In this document: piece by piece, positions 34,107 through 47,105 of the stretch
Position numbering within the stretch: the stretch's first letter is position 1
How the letters are laid out: each line of letters opens with the position of its first letter
Assembly (NCBI GenBank): GCA_020630915.1
Contig: JAHDIF010000003.1
Location: forward strand, 248,001 to 312,000
DNA length: 64,000 nt
Source of the DNA: Dokdonia sp.
GTDB lineage: Bacteria > Bacteroidota > Bacteroidia > Flavobacteriales > Flavobacteriaceae
Reading direction: 5' to 3'
Notes under the pieces: generated by a model
Database searches by the model: none
Told to the model about the DNA's origin: nothing
The model's input: the letters and a program-made list of their open reading frames with translations, nothing else
Position numbers and translations under genes: made by a program

Positions 34107-34631
34107 CTATTTTAATTTAAAACCGTCTAGCTGTGATTTAAGAATGTTAAAGGCGCTGTAAATTCTGTACTCGACAACTTTCTTTGTAACGCCTAGCATA
34201 TCGGCAATTTCACTATGTTTTTTTCCCTCGGCCTTATTTAGTAAAAATGCAGTGCGCTGCTCTACGGTAAGACGTGCAAGGGCTTGTTGATATTGCTTCA
34301 TAAATTCTTCTTTTCGAAGAATAAATTCAGGATCTTCATTTGTATAATCTATAGGATTAATACTTTTATATTTCAATATTACTTTTTGATGCTTTGTAGC
34401 ATTAAGCATCATGTTGTTTGCGGTTGTAAATAGATATGACTTAGCCTTATTAGGGGCTATTTTTTGACAGTTTTCCCAAAGTTTAATGAATGCATCTTGA
34501 GCTTTATCACTAGGATTTAAGATTTCTCCATATTGATAATAGAGAAAGTCAGTCAAGCTTTGTGCATATTTTTCATAAATTTTTGAAAAAAGTGTTTTGT
34601 TACAAATATCCGTATGTAATTCCTTATTCAC
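34107..34631 (-). CDS. ECF-type RNA polymerase sigma factor
   Basis: 174 residues. Region 2 (YAQSLTDFLYYQYGEILNPSDKAQDAFIKLWENCQKIAPNKAKSYLFTTANNMMLN) and region 4 (LTVEQRTAFLLNKAEGKKHSEIADMLGVTKKVVEYRIYSAFNILKSQL) are both complete. It starts at a GTG (34631). First gene of the sigma-FecR-receptor operon, so it probably drives its own operon and maybe the divergent acidic lipoproteins at 34788 onward; 156 bp separate the two starts. Confidence 0.95.
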   Translation of the reverse strand: MNKELHTDICNKTLFSKIYEKYAQSLTDFLYYQYGEILNPSDKAQDAFIKLWENCQKIAPNKAKSYLFTTANNMMLNATKHQKVILKYKSINPIDYTNEDPEFILRKEEFMKQYQQALARLTVEQRTAFLLNKAEGKKHSEIADMLGVTKKVVEYRIYSAFNILKSQLDGFKLK

Positions 34632-34787
34632 TAGGTTGTTTATTATGAGCCGAAAGTTAAAACAAACTTTTTTATTTTATTTTCAGGATTTTTCCAAATC
34701 AGTTTGTTGTATAGTTAAAAGCACTTAGAATGTACTAGTGATTCATATGTAAGCTTTGAAAATTATTAACTTTATAAAACTACCATT

Positions 34788-36203
34788 ATGAAAACTTTTA
34801 AATCAATTTTTGCTATAGCTTTATTGGCCTTAGTAGTTTTAAATTCCTGCCGAACAGAGGATGAGGAGCTTATTTTGCCTCCAGAAGAGCAAACCTTAGA
34901 TATTAATTCTAACGTGGCTGACTTAATAACTCGAACGGCATTAAATGACGGGTCGATAGACAATATTCTAGATAGTGCAAACTGTTTTACAGTAGTCTTA
35001 CCTGTAACGGTATTTATAGATGGTCTCGAAATAATAATAGATAGTGAAGAAGATTTTCAAACTATAGAAGACCTTTTTGACGAAGACGATACAGATATAG
35101 ATGAATTAGATTTTCAATATCCTATAACTATTGTTTTAAGTGACTTTACGGAAGTCGTGATAAATAATGATGAAGAACTAGCTACGTATGCAGCGCAGTG
35201 CCAAGGCGATAATGTTGATGATGATGATATTGAGTGTATTGATTTTCAATACCCAATAACTTTTTCTGTTTTTGATCAAAATAATGAACTTATTGATACG
35301 GTTACGATTAATAGCGATGTGGAGTTGTACTTATTTATTGATGGTTTGGATGACGATGATATTGTGAATCTCAATTTCCCAATAACATTAATACTTTTTG
35401 ATGGTAATACAATCACTGTAAATGATCTGGACGAATTAGAAGATGTTGTAGAAGAAGCTATAGATGCTTGTGATGAAGATGATGATAATGACTACGATGA
35501 TGATGATTGTGAAGAGTGCACCCTAGAATCGTTTGAAGAAGTATTAACAGATTGCTTATTCTGGACCGTAGATAAGCTTGAATTAGATGATGAGGATTTA
35601 GACGAGGTATATACTGGCTATCATTTTGTATTTAATGAAGACGGTACTGTTTTTGTCGAAAGTGATACCGAAACTTTTAATGGAACATGGGAAGCAGAAG
35701 GCGATGGAAATGATATCACCTTGACACTTAATATTCCGGGTCTTTCTGATGTAAATAATATTTGGGATTTATATGAAATTGAAAATGAAGATGGTGAACT
35801 CCAAATAGATTTAAGGGATGGTGAAGATAGATTACGTTTTGAATGTGGAGAAAATGATGATACTACCGATAGCGAGTTAACAACCATATTATTAGATGGT
35901 GAATGGGTGGTTGCCCTTTATGAAGAAGAAGGGGTTAATATGACTGCACAATATTCTGATTTTGTATTTGATTTTCAAGAGAATAATGAAGTGATTGTAG
36001 ACAACGGATCGATTATAGAAGGCACCTGGAATGCGTTTAACAACGATGAAGAAATGAGCCTGGACTTTGGGGTCATAAATAATCTGCTAGAAGAGTTGAA
36101 TAATACTGATTGGGAAGTTGTGCAGGTTGAAATAGATCGTGTAGAACTTATAGACGTTTCTGGAGGCGGAGGCGGTACAGATATACTCGTTTTTGAGAAA
36201 TAA
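34788..36203 (+). CDS. Very acidic lipoprotein with internal repeats, 471 aa
   Basis: Signal with lipobox MKTFKSIFAIALLALVVLNSC (Cys21). By eye about a third of residues are Asp or Glu, including runs such as DEDDDNDYDDDDCEEC. At least four units of roughly 40-60 residues share a pattern like PVTVFIDGLEIIIDSEEDF, PITIVLSDFTEVVINNDEEL, PITFSVFDQNNEL and PITLILFDGNTITVNDLDEL. The C-terminal half has two lipocalin-like blocks (TFNGTWEAEGDGNDITLTLN; GEWVVALYEEEG). It ends WEVVQVEIDRVELIDVSGG...DILVFEK, shared with the next gene. Surface location and cation binding (calcium, iron) are inferences. Divergent from the ECF sigma operon. Confidence 0.85.
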   Translation: MKTFKSIFAIALLALVVLNSCRTEDEELILPPEEQTLDINSNVADLITRTALNDGSIDNILDSANCFTVVLPVTVFIDGLEIIIDSEEDFQTIEDLFDEDDTDIDELDFQYPITIVLSDFTEVVINNDEELATYAAQCQGDNVDDDDIECIDFQYPITFSVFDQNNELIDTVTINSDVELYLFIDGLDDDDIVNLNFPITLILFDGNTITVNDLDELEDVVEEAIDACDEDDDNDYDDDDCEECTLESFEEVLTDCLFWTVDKLELDDEDLDEVYTGYHFVFNEDGTVFVESDTETFNGTWEAEGDGNDITLTLNIPGLSDVNNIWDLYEIENEDGELQIDLRDGEDRLRFECGENDDTTDSELTTILLDGEWVVALYEEEGVNMTAQYSDFVFDFQENNEVIVDNGSIIEGTWNAFNNDEEMSLDFGVINNLLEELNNTDWEVVQVEIDRVELIDVSGGGGGTDILVFEK

Positions 36204-36222
36204 TAAATTTAAAACAAGGAAT

Positions 36223-36699
36223 ATGAAATTTCAATTTGGAATAGTTTTGTTGGCATTTCTGTTGTGTGCAAACTGTACTACAGACGATGATAACAACAGC
36301 GATAGTATGCAAGAGCAAATAATGCAAGCGCAAAATGTTGCACAAACTGGATCTTGGAGAATTACTAATTTTAATGATTCTGGGCAGGATGAAACCTCAG
36401 ATTTTACTGGATATTCATTCGTGTTTGGTGACGACGGAGCTCTTACAGCGAGTAATCAAACGATAACTCAGGCAGGAACCTGGTCTATTACCGAAAGTAG
36501 TAGTAGCTCTTCTTCTGATAGTGATGATGATTTTGATGATGTAGATTTCAATATATTTTTTCAAGTTCCAGACAGTAGTGATTTTGAGGATCTCAATGAT
36601 GACTGGGATATTTTTTCACTAACAACCTCCAGAATAGAACTAAGAGATGTAAGTGGTGGAGATGGAAGTTTAGACATTTTAGTATTTGAGAAAATATAG
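36223..36699 (+). CDS. Small acidic lipoprotein, paralogue of the upstream C-terminus
   Basis: 158 residues from the ATG at 36223. A reading frame exists from 36193 but would lack a clean signal. Lipobox MKFQFGIVLLAFLLCANC (Cys18), then an acidic Ser/Asp stretch and a lipocalin-like block (GSWRITNFNDSGQDETSDFTGYSFVFGDDGAL; AGTWSITESS). The last 30 residues (IFSLTTSRIELRDVSGGDGSLDILVFEK) match the end of the 471-aa protein. 19 bp separate the genes, so they form an operon. It may be a smaller partner in the same surface complex. Confidence 0.85.
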   Translation: MKFQFGIVLLAFLLCANCTTDDDNNSDSMQEQIMQAQNVAQTGSWRITNFNDSGQDETSDFTGYSFVFGDDGALTASNQTITQAGTWSITESSSSSSSDSDDDFDDVDFNIFFQVPDSSDFEDLNDDWDIFSLTTSRIELRDVSGGDGSLDILVFEKI

Positions 36700-36731
36700 A
36701 TTGTAGGGTAACACTTTTTTTGCCTCCAGCG

Positions 36732-36760
36732 AAAAGCCGAGATATATTCTCGGCTTTTTT
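36732..36760 (+). terminator. Rho-independent terminator of the acidic lipoprotein operon
   Basis: AAAAGCCGAGA pairs with TCTCGGCTTTT (11 bp, 5-nt loop), then T residues. Confidence 0.9.
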
Positions 36761-36867
36761 AGTTAATAACCAAATAATAGGTTGGAACAACTACTATTGA
36801 TATTAGTTTGAATTAAGTTTTACTCTCGACCTCATTTTTAAGATATTTGCATGCATAAGAATTTACC

Positions 36868-38247
36868 ATGACTCAAAAACCTTCCATACCTAAAGGCACT
36901 CGCGATTTTCCTCCATTAGAGGTGGCAAAGCGCAAGTTTATTATGAATACCATACAATCGCAGTTTGAGCATTATGGTTTTCAGCCTATAGAGACGCCTA
37001 GCTTTGAGAATAGCAGTACCCTTATGGGGAAATATGGTGAAGAAGGAGATCGATTGATTTTTAAAATATTAAATAGTGGGGAATATCTTAAAAAGGTAGA
37101 TGAATCCGCTTTCGCGAAAGCAAACTACAAAGAAATCACACCTCGCATTTCCGAAAAAGCCCTGCGTTACGACTTGACCGTGCCTTTTGCACGTTATGTC
37201 GTACAACACCAAAACGATATTGAATTTCCTTTTAAACGCTATCAGATGCAACCTGTATGGCGTGCAGATAGACCGCAAAAAGGACGTTTTAGAGAATTTT
37301 ATCAGTGTGATGCAGATGTTGTAGGAAGTGATTCTTTATGGCAAGAAGTAGAGTTTGTGCAGTTATATGATGCAGTGTTTACCGCTTTAAAACTAGAAGG
37401 TGTAATCATCAAAATGAATAACCGCAAGATCCTTTCTGGCATCGCCGAAGTAATAGGAGCAAGCGATAAACTTATTGATTTTACGGTAGCTTTAGATAAG
37501 CTGGATAAAATAGGAGAAGACAAAGTAAAGCAGGAAATGCTAGACAAAGGCATCTCTCAAGAAGCGATAGATAGTGCTTCTATCTTGTTTTCGCTTTCCG
37601 GAAACTTTGCCAGCCAACTAGAGGCTCTTAAAGAACTTCTCTTTACTTCAGAAGTAGGAACAGAAGGAATAGAGGAAATGCTCTTTATAAACGATGCAAT
37701 ACAAACCTTAGGATTGTCTACTGCGAGGTTACAGCTCGATGTAACCTTGGCTCGTGGTCTTAATTACTATACGGGAGCTATTTTTGAAGTTTCAGCGCCA
37801 GAAGGTGTACAGATGGGAAGTATAGGAGGCGGTGGTCGCTATGCAGACTTAACCGGTATTTTTGGTTTAAAAGATGTAAGTGGTGTAGGGATTTCTTTTG
37901 GTCTGGATCGTATTTATCTTGTTTTGGAAGAGTTAGGCTTGTTCCCAGAAGAAGCCACACAAGGAGTGCAAGTGATCTTTATTAATTTCGGAGATAAGGA
38001 ATCATTATATGCTATGCAAGCAATTAAAGCATTGCGAGCTCAAAGCATTGCAGCCGAATTATATCCAGATACCGCCAAAATGAAAAAGCAAATGACACAC
38101 GCCAATCGTCGCTCTATACCTTTTGTAATTCTGGCTGGCGATCAAGAAGTCGCAGATAATACCTATACTTTAAAAGATATGGTTACGGGAACTCAAGATA
38201 CAGTAACGCTTGAAGAGCTGATAAAAAGGCTAACAGCAAACAGCTAA
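36868..38247 (+). CDS. hisS: Histidyl-tRNA synthetase
   Basis: 459 residues. Class II motifs: motif 1 GFQPIETPSFE, motif 2 QMQPVWRADRPQKGRFREFYQCDADVVG, the HisA loop ARGLNYYTGAIFEV, motif 3 GVGISFGLDRIY, and an anticodon-binding C-terminal domain. It charges tRNA-His. The palindrome (37108-37121) encodes ESAFAKANYKEI within the variable insertion just before ALRYDLTVPFARY. This is a typical permissive site. 13 bp upstream of the FAD-dependent oxidoreductase gene. Confidence 0.97.
   Translation: MTQKPSIPKGTRDFPPLEVAKRKFIMNTIQSQFEHYGFQPIETPSFENSSTLMGKYGEEGDRLIFKILNSGEYLKKVDESAFAKANYKEITPRISEKALRYDLTVPFARYVVQHQNDIEFPFKRYQMQPVWRADRPQKGRFREFYQCDADVVGSDSLWQEVEFVQLYDAVFTALKLEGVIIKMNNRKILSGIAEVIGASDKLIDFTVALDKLDKIGEDKVKQEMLDKGISQEAIDSASILFSLSGNFASQLEALKELLFTSEVGTEGIEEMLFINDAIQTLGLSTARLQLDVTLARGLNYYTGAIFEVSAPEGVQMGSIGGGGRYADLTGIFGLKDVSGVGISFGLDRIYLVLEELGLFPEEATQGVQVIFINFGDKESLYAMQAIKALRAQSIAAELYPDTAKMKKQMTHANRRSIPFVILAGDQEVADNTYTLKDMVTGTQDTVTLEELIKRLTANS
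37108..37121. repeat. Dispersed palindrome, copy 11 (AFAKA frame)
   Basis: Perfect GCTTTCGCGAAAGC inside hisS. Confidence 0.95.
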
Positions 38248-38260
38248 AAGTCAACAGCTC

Positions 38261-39826
38261 ATGAGCACCCTTGTCCAAATAAACGTTCTCCCGCATCAGG
38301 CAGAAGATGATGATTATATCGCTGAGAAAGCTTTCGCGAAAGCAAGACTACGCGCAGACGATGTACGAGAGTGGGACATTAGAAAACGCTCTATAGATGC
38401 TCGTAAATCGCCAGTAAAAATCTCACTACAGATTGAGTTTTGGAAAGTAGGAGAGGAGCGTAGCAGTTTACCACCTTTTACACCACAAAAAGTACACAAC
38501 GAACAAGAAATAGCAATTATAGGCGCAGGTCCAGCAGGATTATTCGCGGGTTTACGTGCTGTAGAAGCCGGTTTGAAACCTATTATTTTTGAGCGTGGTA
38601 AGGATGTGCGTGCACGCAGGCGTGATCTTGCGGCTATTAATAAAGAGCATATTGTAGATCCAGATTCTAATTACTGCTTTGGAGAAGGCGGTGCTGGTAC
38701 CTATTCTGATGGAAAGCTATACACGCGTTCCAAAAAACGAGGCAATGTGCTCAAGGCGATGGAATGGTTTGTTCATTTTGGTGCAGTAGAAGACATATTG
38801 GTAGATGCTCATCCGCATATTGGCACCAATAAATTGCCGAAGATTATCACTACGATGCGTGAAGCGATTATTGCCGCTGGCGGCGAAGTACGGTTTGGTG
38901 CTAAACTCACCGATATTAAAATAACGGAACAACAGATTCAGAAGATACAGATTAACGATACCGATTGGCTCGCTTTTGATAATGTAATTCTAGCGACAGG
39001 TCACAGTGCGCGCGATATATTTTATTTACTGCACAAACGCAAGGTAAAGATAGAGGCAAAGCCCTTTGCGATAGGCGTTCGTATCGAGCACCAGCAGGAT
39101 CTTATTGATCATATACAATATCACGGCGATAGTGATAATCCTAATTTGCCACCAGCTTCTTATAGTTTGGTGCAACAAGTAGATGGCTTAGGCGTTTATT
39201 CTTTTTGTATGTGTCCTGGCGGAATTATAGCGCCTTGTGCAACGGCTCAAGAAGAAGTAGTGACTAATGGTTGGAGTCCGTCTAAGCGGGATAATCCCTA
39301 TTCTAATTCAGGAATTGTAGTAAGCGTGACGCCACAGGATTTACCCAATTATAAAGAAGGAGATCCTTTTGTATGTCTTGATTTTCAGAAATCTGTAGAG
39401 CGGGCTTGTTGGGAAGCTGCGGGCAAAACACAAGCGGTGCCTGCGCAGCGTATGCAGGATTTTGTAAATGGCCGCGTGTCTAAAAACTTCCCTAAAACCT
39501 CCTATCAACCTGGAATTGTGTCTGTAGATCTTAATAATGTATTGCCACCGCTTATCGCGAAAAGGCTCAAGAAAGCCTTTATAAGTTTTGGTAGGAAGAT
39601 GAAAGGGTATCTCACTAATAATGCGGTTTTACACGCTCCAGAAAGTCGCACTTCTTCCCCAGTGTTGATTCCGCGAAATCCAGAAACATTAGAACATATC
39701 GAAATAAAAGGACTCTATCCTTGCGCCGAAGGAGCTGGCTATGCTGGCGGAATTATCTCCGCGGCTATAGATGGAATGAACTGCGTAGATAGGGTTGTGG
39801 AGAAGTATGCTTTCGCGCAAGCTTAA
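38261..39826 (+). CDS. FAD-dependent oxidoreductase (COG2509 type)
   Basis: 521 residues. The nucleotide-binding GxGxxG lies in IAIIGAGPAGLFAGLRAVEAGLKPIIFERG (about residues 86-115) after an unusual N-terminal ~80-residue domain. NYCFGEGGAGTYSDGKLYTRSKKRG, VILATGHSARDIFYLLHKR and YPCAEGAGYAGGIISAAIDGMNC are the COG2509 family blocks. Substrate unknown. A perfect palindrome near the 5' end encodes EKAFAKARL. The C-terminus ends YAFAQA*, a one-mismatch copy. Confidence 0.88.
   Translation: MSTLVQINVLPHQAEDDDYIAEKAFAKARLRADDVREWDIRKRSIDARKSPVKISLQIEFWKVGEERSSLPPFTPQKVHNEQEIAIIGAGPAGLFAGLRAVEAGLKPIIFERGKDVRARRRDLAAINKEHIVDPDSNYCFGEGGAGTYSDGKLYTRSKKRGNVLKAMEWFVHFGAVEDILVDAHPHIGTNKLPKIITTMREAIIAAGGEVRFGAKLTDIKITEQQIQKIQINDTDWLAFDNVILATGHSARDIFYLLHKRKVKIEAKPFAIGVRIEHQQDLIDHIQYHGDSDNPNLPPASYSLVQQVDGLGVYSFCMCPGGIIAPCATAQEEVVTNGWSPSKRDNPYSNSGIVVSVTPQDLPNYKEGDPFVCLDFQKSVERACWEAAGKTQAVPAQRMQDFVNGRVSKNFPKTSYQPGIVSVDLNNVLPPLIAKRLKKAFISFGRKMKGYLTNNAVLHAPESRTSSPVLIPRNPETLEHIEIKGLYPCAEGAGYAGGIISAAIDGMNCVDRVVEKYAFAQA
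38330..38343. repeat. Dispersed palindrome, copy 12 (AFAKA frame)
   Basis: Perfect GCTTTCGCGAAAGC near the start of the oxidoreductase gene, 1.2 kb after copy 11, the closest perfect pair. Confidence 0.95.
39809..39822. repeat. One-mismatch copy of the palindrome
   Basis: GCTTTCGCGCAAGC, one change (A to C) from the consensus, at the very end of the oxidoreductase gene (AFAQA, then stop). Confidence 0.7.
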
Positions 39827-39846
39827 TGAAGATTTTACCCTTGTCC

Positions 39847-39866
39847 GTTCGAGCGCAGTCGAGAAC
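39847..39866. repeat. Extragenic element with TCGACTGCGCTCGA core
   Basis: Plus strand GTTCGAGCGCAGTCGAGAAC, an interrupted inverted repeat. From memory, near-identical extragenic elements are common in Flavobacteriaceae. Only one copy is clear here; a weaker relative may lie at about 5680-5700. Confidence 0.45.
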
Positions 39867-39966
39867 TATTGTATAGAAACCCATCACACTTTAGTATAAG
39901 AAATATCGATACAATGATAATTTAATAATTGTTTTTGTATATGGTTAGCCCTATTTATGTATGTAA

Positions 39967-42216
<2,250 letters not shown>

Positions 42217-42240
42217 ACACAAATTTTTATAGACATTCTG

Positions 42241-42275
42241 AAAGAGCAGCCTTTTGTGGTTGCTCTTTTATTTTG
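42241..42275 (+). terminator. Rho-independent terminator of katG
   Basis: AAAGAGCAGCC pairs with GGTTGCTCTTT (one G-U), 6-nt loop, then T-rich tail. Confidence 0.88.
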
Positions 42276-42359
42276 TAAACAATCCAACATTTAGTGCTGA
42301 AAATAGTCTTAAAATTCTGTACCTTTACGCCCCGTAAACGTATCACAGATATCCCTTAA

Positions 42360-43982
<1,623 letters not shown>

Positions 43983-44059
43983 ATTATAAGTGCCAGTATG
44001 GCATACACTAAGATTTTGGATACACAATTGATATATCCCAATCATAATTAAATAATCCA

Positions 44060-45937
44060 ATGGCAGAACAAAAGAAATTTGATACTACATCTATAATAGG
44101 AATGCTTCTTATGGGAGGAATACTATTATGGATTATGTATTTTAATAAACCTACCGAAGAAGAAGTAAAAGTAAAAGAAGCTCAGCAAGAACAAGTACAA
44201 GAGACTAGTACGAAGTCAGATCCTGTGCTTACTGATCCTACAACGCAAGTGCCAGTGTCAGACTCTATAGCTTCGGCACAGCTACAAAATAAGTTAGGAG
44301 CCTTTGCATTTTCTGGTACTACAGACGGTATTACGACTATTGCAAATGATGTCTTACAGCTTAAGGTAAGTAACAGAGGCGGTCATATTGTAGAAGCGAT
44401 GCTACTGCAAGAAAAAACCTTTGACTCAATACCAGTATATCTTATTAAAGATGGCAATAGTGTATTTAATGTTTCTTTTAGTACTTCAGATAACAGAAAT
44501 TTAAACACAAAAGATTTATTTTTTGAACCATCTGTTACCCAAAATGGCGATAATCAAGTACTGTCTATGAAACTAAAAGTATCGCCTACACAGTTTCTAG
44601 AGTACCGTTATGAGTTAAAGCCTGGTGACTATATGTTAGACTTTGGGATGCGTTCTCAGGGATTGTCAAATGTATTTAACACTTCAAATCCTATGCGTTT
44701 ACAATGGGATTTTAAAGGAATTCGTCATGCAAAGAGTGCCGTTTATGAAAACAGGTACACAAGACTCACCTACGAATATGAAGGTGATAAGACAGATAAG
44801 CTTGCGCAGGCAGGACAAGATGATGAGACTGAGAAAGATGTAAGTTGGATGAATTATCGTCAGCATTTCTTTAGCTCGATGTTACTTTCAAATACACCTT
44901 TTAAAGAAGCAAGACTTTCTTCGTCAGACTTGCTACAGCAGGCAGATGAGGCAGATCAAGAGACTAATTTTACAAAAGAATATAAGGCAGATTTATTACT
45001 AACGCCTAATAATGGTGAATTAGGCTATGTTATGAATATGTATTACGGTCCTACAGATTATAACATTTTCAAATCATATGATCGTGGTCTTGATGAAGCA
45101 ATGCCGCTGGGTTGGGGTATTTTTGGGTTCTTAAATAAGTACCTAGTGATTCCTTTCTTTTCATTTTTATCTGGATTCTTACCGGCAGGTATTGCCATAG
45201 TAGTAATGACGATCTTAATAAAATTAATGCTTTCTCCTGTGCAATACAAACAATATGTATCACAGGCCAAAATGAAAGTTCTAAAACCAGAGATTGCTGC
45301 TATAGGAGAGAAGTATAAGAATAATGCAATGAAAAAGCAACAAGAGACGATGGCACTTTACAGTAAGGCAGGAGCCAGTCCCGCAGCCGGATGTTTACCT
45401 GCATTATTACAAATACCTGTCTTTTATGCGCTTTTCACATTTTTTCCGAGCGCCTTTGGATTAAGAGGAAAGAGCTTCTTATGGGCAGACGACTTATCCA
45501 GCTATGATGAGATTGCAAAGCTTCCTTTTGAGATTCCTTTTTATGGAGATCACGTAAGTTTATTCCCTATACTAGCGGCTGTAACGATTTTCTTTTCTAT
45601 GAGATTAACAACTAGCCAGCAAACAATGCAACAACCTACGCAAGAAGGGATGCCGGATATGGGTAAAATGATGAAGTATATGATGTACTTCTCACCACTT
45701 CTTATGTTGTTCTTCTTTAACAACTATGCGAGTGGTTTAAGTTTGTATTACTTTATTTCCAATCTTATTACAATAGGAATTATCCTTGTAATTAAAGGTT
45801 ATATTATTGATGAGAATAAGATTAGAGAGAAAATAGAAGTGAAAAAAGCGCGCCCTAAAAAGCAAGGTCGTTTCCAGAAGAAAATGGCAGAGATGATGGA
45901 ACAAGCAGAAAAGCAGCAAAAATCTAAGGGGAAATAA
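44060..45937 (+). CDS. yidC: Membrane protein insertase YidC
   Basis: 625 residues. An N-terminal anchor (SIIGMLLMGGILLWIMYF), a large periplasmic beta-supersandwich (about 60-350), and the conserved 60KD core of five membrane helices (SFLSGFLPAGIAIVVMTILIKLMLSPVQYKQYVSQAKMKVLKPEIAAIGEKYKNNAMKKQQETMALYSKAGASPAAGCLPALLQIPVFYALFTFFP). The hydrophilic-groove Arg and coiled loop are in place. A basic C-terminal tail (KKARPKKQGRFQKKMAEMMEQAEK) should contact the ribosome. It ends at a bidirectional terminator. Confidence 0.97.
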   Translation: MAEQKKFDTTSIIGMLLMGGILLWIMYFNKPTEEEVKVKEAQQEQVQETSTKSDPVLTDPTTQVPVSDSIASAQLQNKLGAFAFSGTTDGITTIANDVLQLKVSNRGGHIVEAMLLQEKTFDSIPVYLIKDGNSVFNVSFSTSDNRNLNTKDLFFEPSVTQNGDNQVLSMKLKVSPTQFLEYRYELKPGDYMLDFGMRSQGLSNVFNTSNPMRLQWDFKGIRHAKSAVYENRYTRLTYEYEGDKTDKLAQAGQDDETEKDVSWMNYRQHFFSSMLLSNTPFKEARLSSSDLLQQADEADQETNFTKEYKADLLLTPNNGELGYVMNMYYGPTDYNIFKSYDRGLDEAMPLGWGIFGFLNKYLVIPFFSFLSGFLPAGIAIVVMTILIKLMLSPVQYKQYVSQAKMKVLKPEIAAIGEKYKNNAMKKQQETMALYSKAGASPAAGCLPALLQIPVFYALFTFFPSAFGLRGKSFLWADDLSSYDEIAKLPFEIPFYGDHVSLFPILAAVTIFFSMRLTTSQQTMQQPTQEGMPDMGKMMKYMMYFSPLLMLFFFNNYASGLSLYYFISNLITIGIILVIKGYIIDENKIREKIEVKKARPKKQGRFQKKMAEMMEQAEKQQKSKGK

Positions 45938-45951
45938 TTATAATATCCTTA

Positions 45952-45991
45952 CAAAAAAAAGAGCCTAATCAGAATGATCAGGCTCTTTTTT
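45952..45991. terminator. Bidirectional terminator after yidC
   Basis: AAAAGAGCCT and AGGCTCTTTTTT form the main stem with an inner TCA/TGA pair; it is flanked by A and T runs and serves yidC and the convergent 46017 gene. Confidence 0.88.
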
Positions 45992-46016
45992 GTAGCATAA
46001 TCCTATAAGAAAAGAT

Positions 46017-46385
46017 TTAGTATTCGTTAAGTGCTTTTACGTATTCTCTAAGCTCTTCTTCATTAGCTTTCTTATCTACATCTCTGATAAGGCAGAAAAA
46101 GTAATGCAAACTATCTTTTGGTTCAAATTCTAGTTTTTCAACAACGTCGTCTTCATCTACTGGTTCATCTTGAGGAATTGGTATATCAAAATTTTCGTGA
46201 GCCTCAATATGCTCCGCGGCAAGCCTTGTAGCTTTAGCCAGTAAAGGCAACTCTTCTGATATTGTATGAGGCCTTAATGTTTTAAGATCTTCAACCACCG
46301 TATTGGTAATGATGCCATTTGTAGCTACATCATCAATAAGTTTATTGAGGAGTTTAACAGCTTTTGAATTTTGGAGTGTATTCAT
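46017..46385 (-). CDS. Conserved small acidic protein, 122 aa
   Basis: A soluble, helical protein: MNTLQNSKAVKLLNKLIDDVATNGIITNTVVEDLKTLRPHTISEELPLLAKATRLAAEHIEAHENFDIPIPQDEP, then an acidic C-terminal half. It seems typical of Flavobacteriaceae but I know no function. Single gene, convergent with yidC. Confidence 0.75.
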   Translation of the reverse strand: MNTLQNSKAVKLLNKLIDDVATNGIITNTVVEDLKTLRPHTISEELPLLAKATRLAAEHIEAHENFDIPIPQDEPVDEDDVVEKLEFEPKDSLHYFFCLIRDVDKKANEEELREYVKALNEY

Positions 46386-46486
46386 AATTGGTTCGAGAAT
46401 TTTCTTTCAAAGACAAAGTTAGTTTTTTGATTAACGAATTACCAGTATTTTTTACGTTAAATTAGTTTTTTTTAGATACCTATACT

Positions 46487-47002
46487 ATGAGTAAGAGAGC
46501 TCTCAAAAAATATCTTGCAGATCTTGAGAAAGAAGCACTAGAGGAGCAAATAATAGACCTTTACGAGCGTATACCGCAAGTAAAAGTTTTTTATGATTTT
46601 GTGTTTAATCCTAAAGAAGAAAAGCTAGTGGAAGACGCAAAAATTAAAATAAGCAATGAATATTTTCCTTTAAAACGAAAGCGCCCCAGAAAAAGACGCT
46701 CTGTTGCCCAAAATTACATCAAACAATTTAAAACGTTAGGAGTAGATCCTAAGCTAGTATCAGATGTCATGCTTTACAATATTGAAATTGCGCAAACATA
46801 CACGGCTTCTTATCCTATTAGACAAGAAGCTTTCTATAAAAGCATCTATAATTCTTTTCAAGATGCCCTTCAATTTATTACGTATCATCACCTTTTAGAG
46901 GAGTTATCTTCTCGTATTGAATCTATTCTTGATAATGTGCAAGCTCAAGATTGGATAAATGCGCATTACTTTGAAGAACTAATGGATCGATATGTTGATT
47001 AG
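46487..47002 (+). CDS. DUF6155 family protein
   Basis: 171 residues, cytoplasmic and strongly basic in the middle (KRKRPRKRRSVAQNYIKQF). The start MSKRALKKYLADLEKEALEEQIIDLYERIPQVKVFYDFVFNPKEEKLVEDAKIKI fits the DUF6155 pattern as I remember it. The rest is helical. Function unknown; the basic patch hints at nucleic acid binding, which is inference. Confidence 0.8.
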   Translation: MSKRALKKYLADLEKEALEEQIIDLYERIPQVKVFYDFVFNPKEEKLVEDAKIKISNEYFPLKRKRPRKRRSVAQNYIKQFKTLGVDPKLVSDVMLYNIEIAQTYTASYPIRQEAFYKSIYNSFQDALQFITYHHLLEELSSRIESILDNVQAQDWINAHYFEELMDRYVD

Positions 47003-47035
47003 TTGTTTATAGATCGGATAAGTTTTTTTAAGTAT

Positions 47036-47049
47036 GCTTTCGCGAAAGC
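47036..47049. repeat. Dispersed palindrome, copy 15 (intergenic)
   Basis: Perfect GCTTTCGCGAAAGC, T/A-flanked, ends 12 bp before the -7 box of the helicase gene. Confidence 0.95.
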
Positions 47050-47061
47050 ATAAAAATCTAT

Positions 47062-47069
47062 TAGTTTTG
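47062..47069 (+). promoter_or_regulatory. -7 box (TAGTTTTG) of the helicase gene
   Basis: TAGTTTTG fits TAnnTTTG. The palindrome occupies the -33 region, where no TTG is present. Confidence 0.55.
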
Positions 47070-47105
47070 TAAGATTCTCAAAAAAACTGCTTAAAACCCA
47101 ACAAT

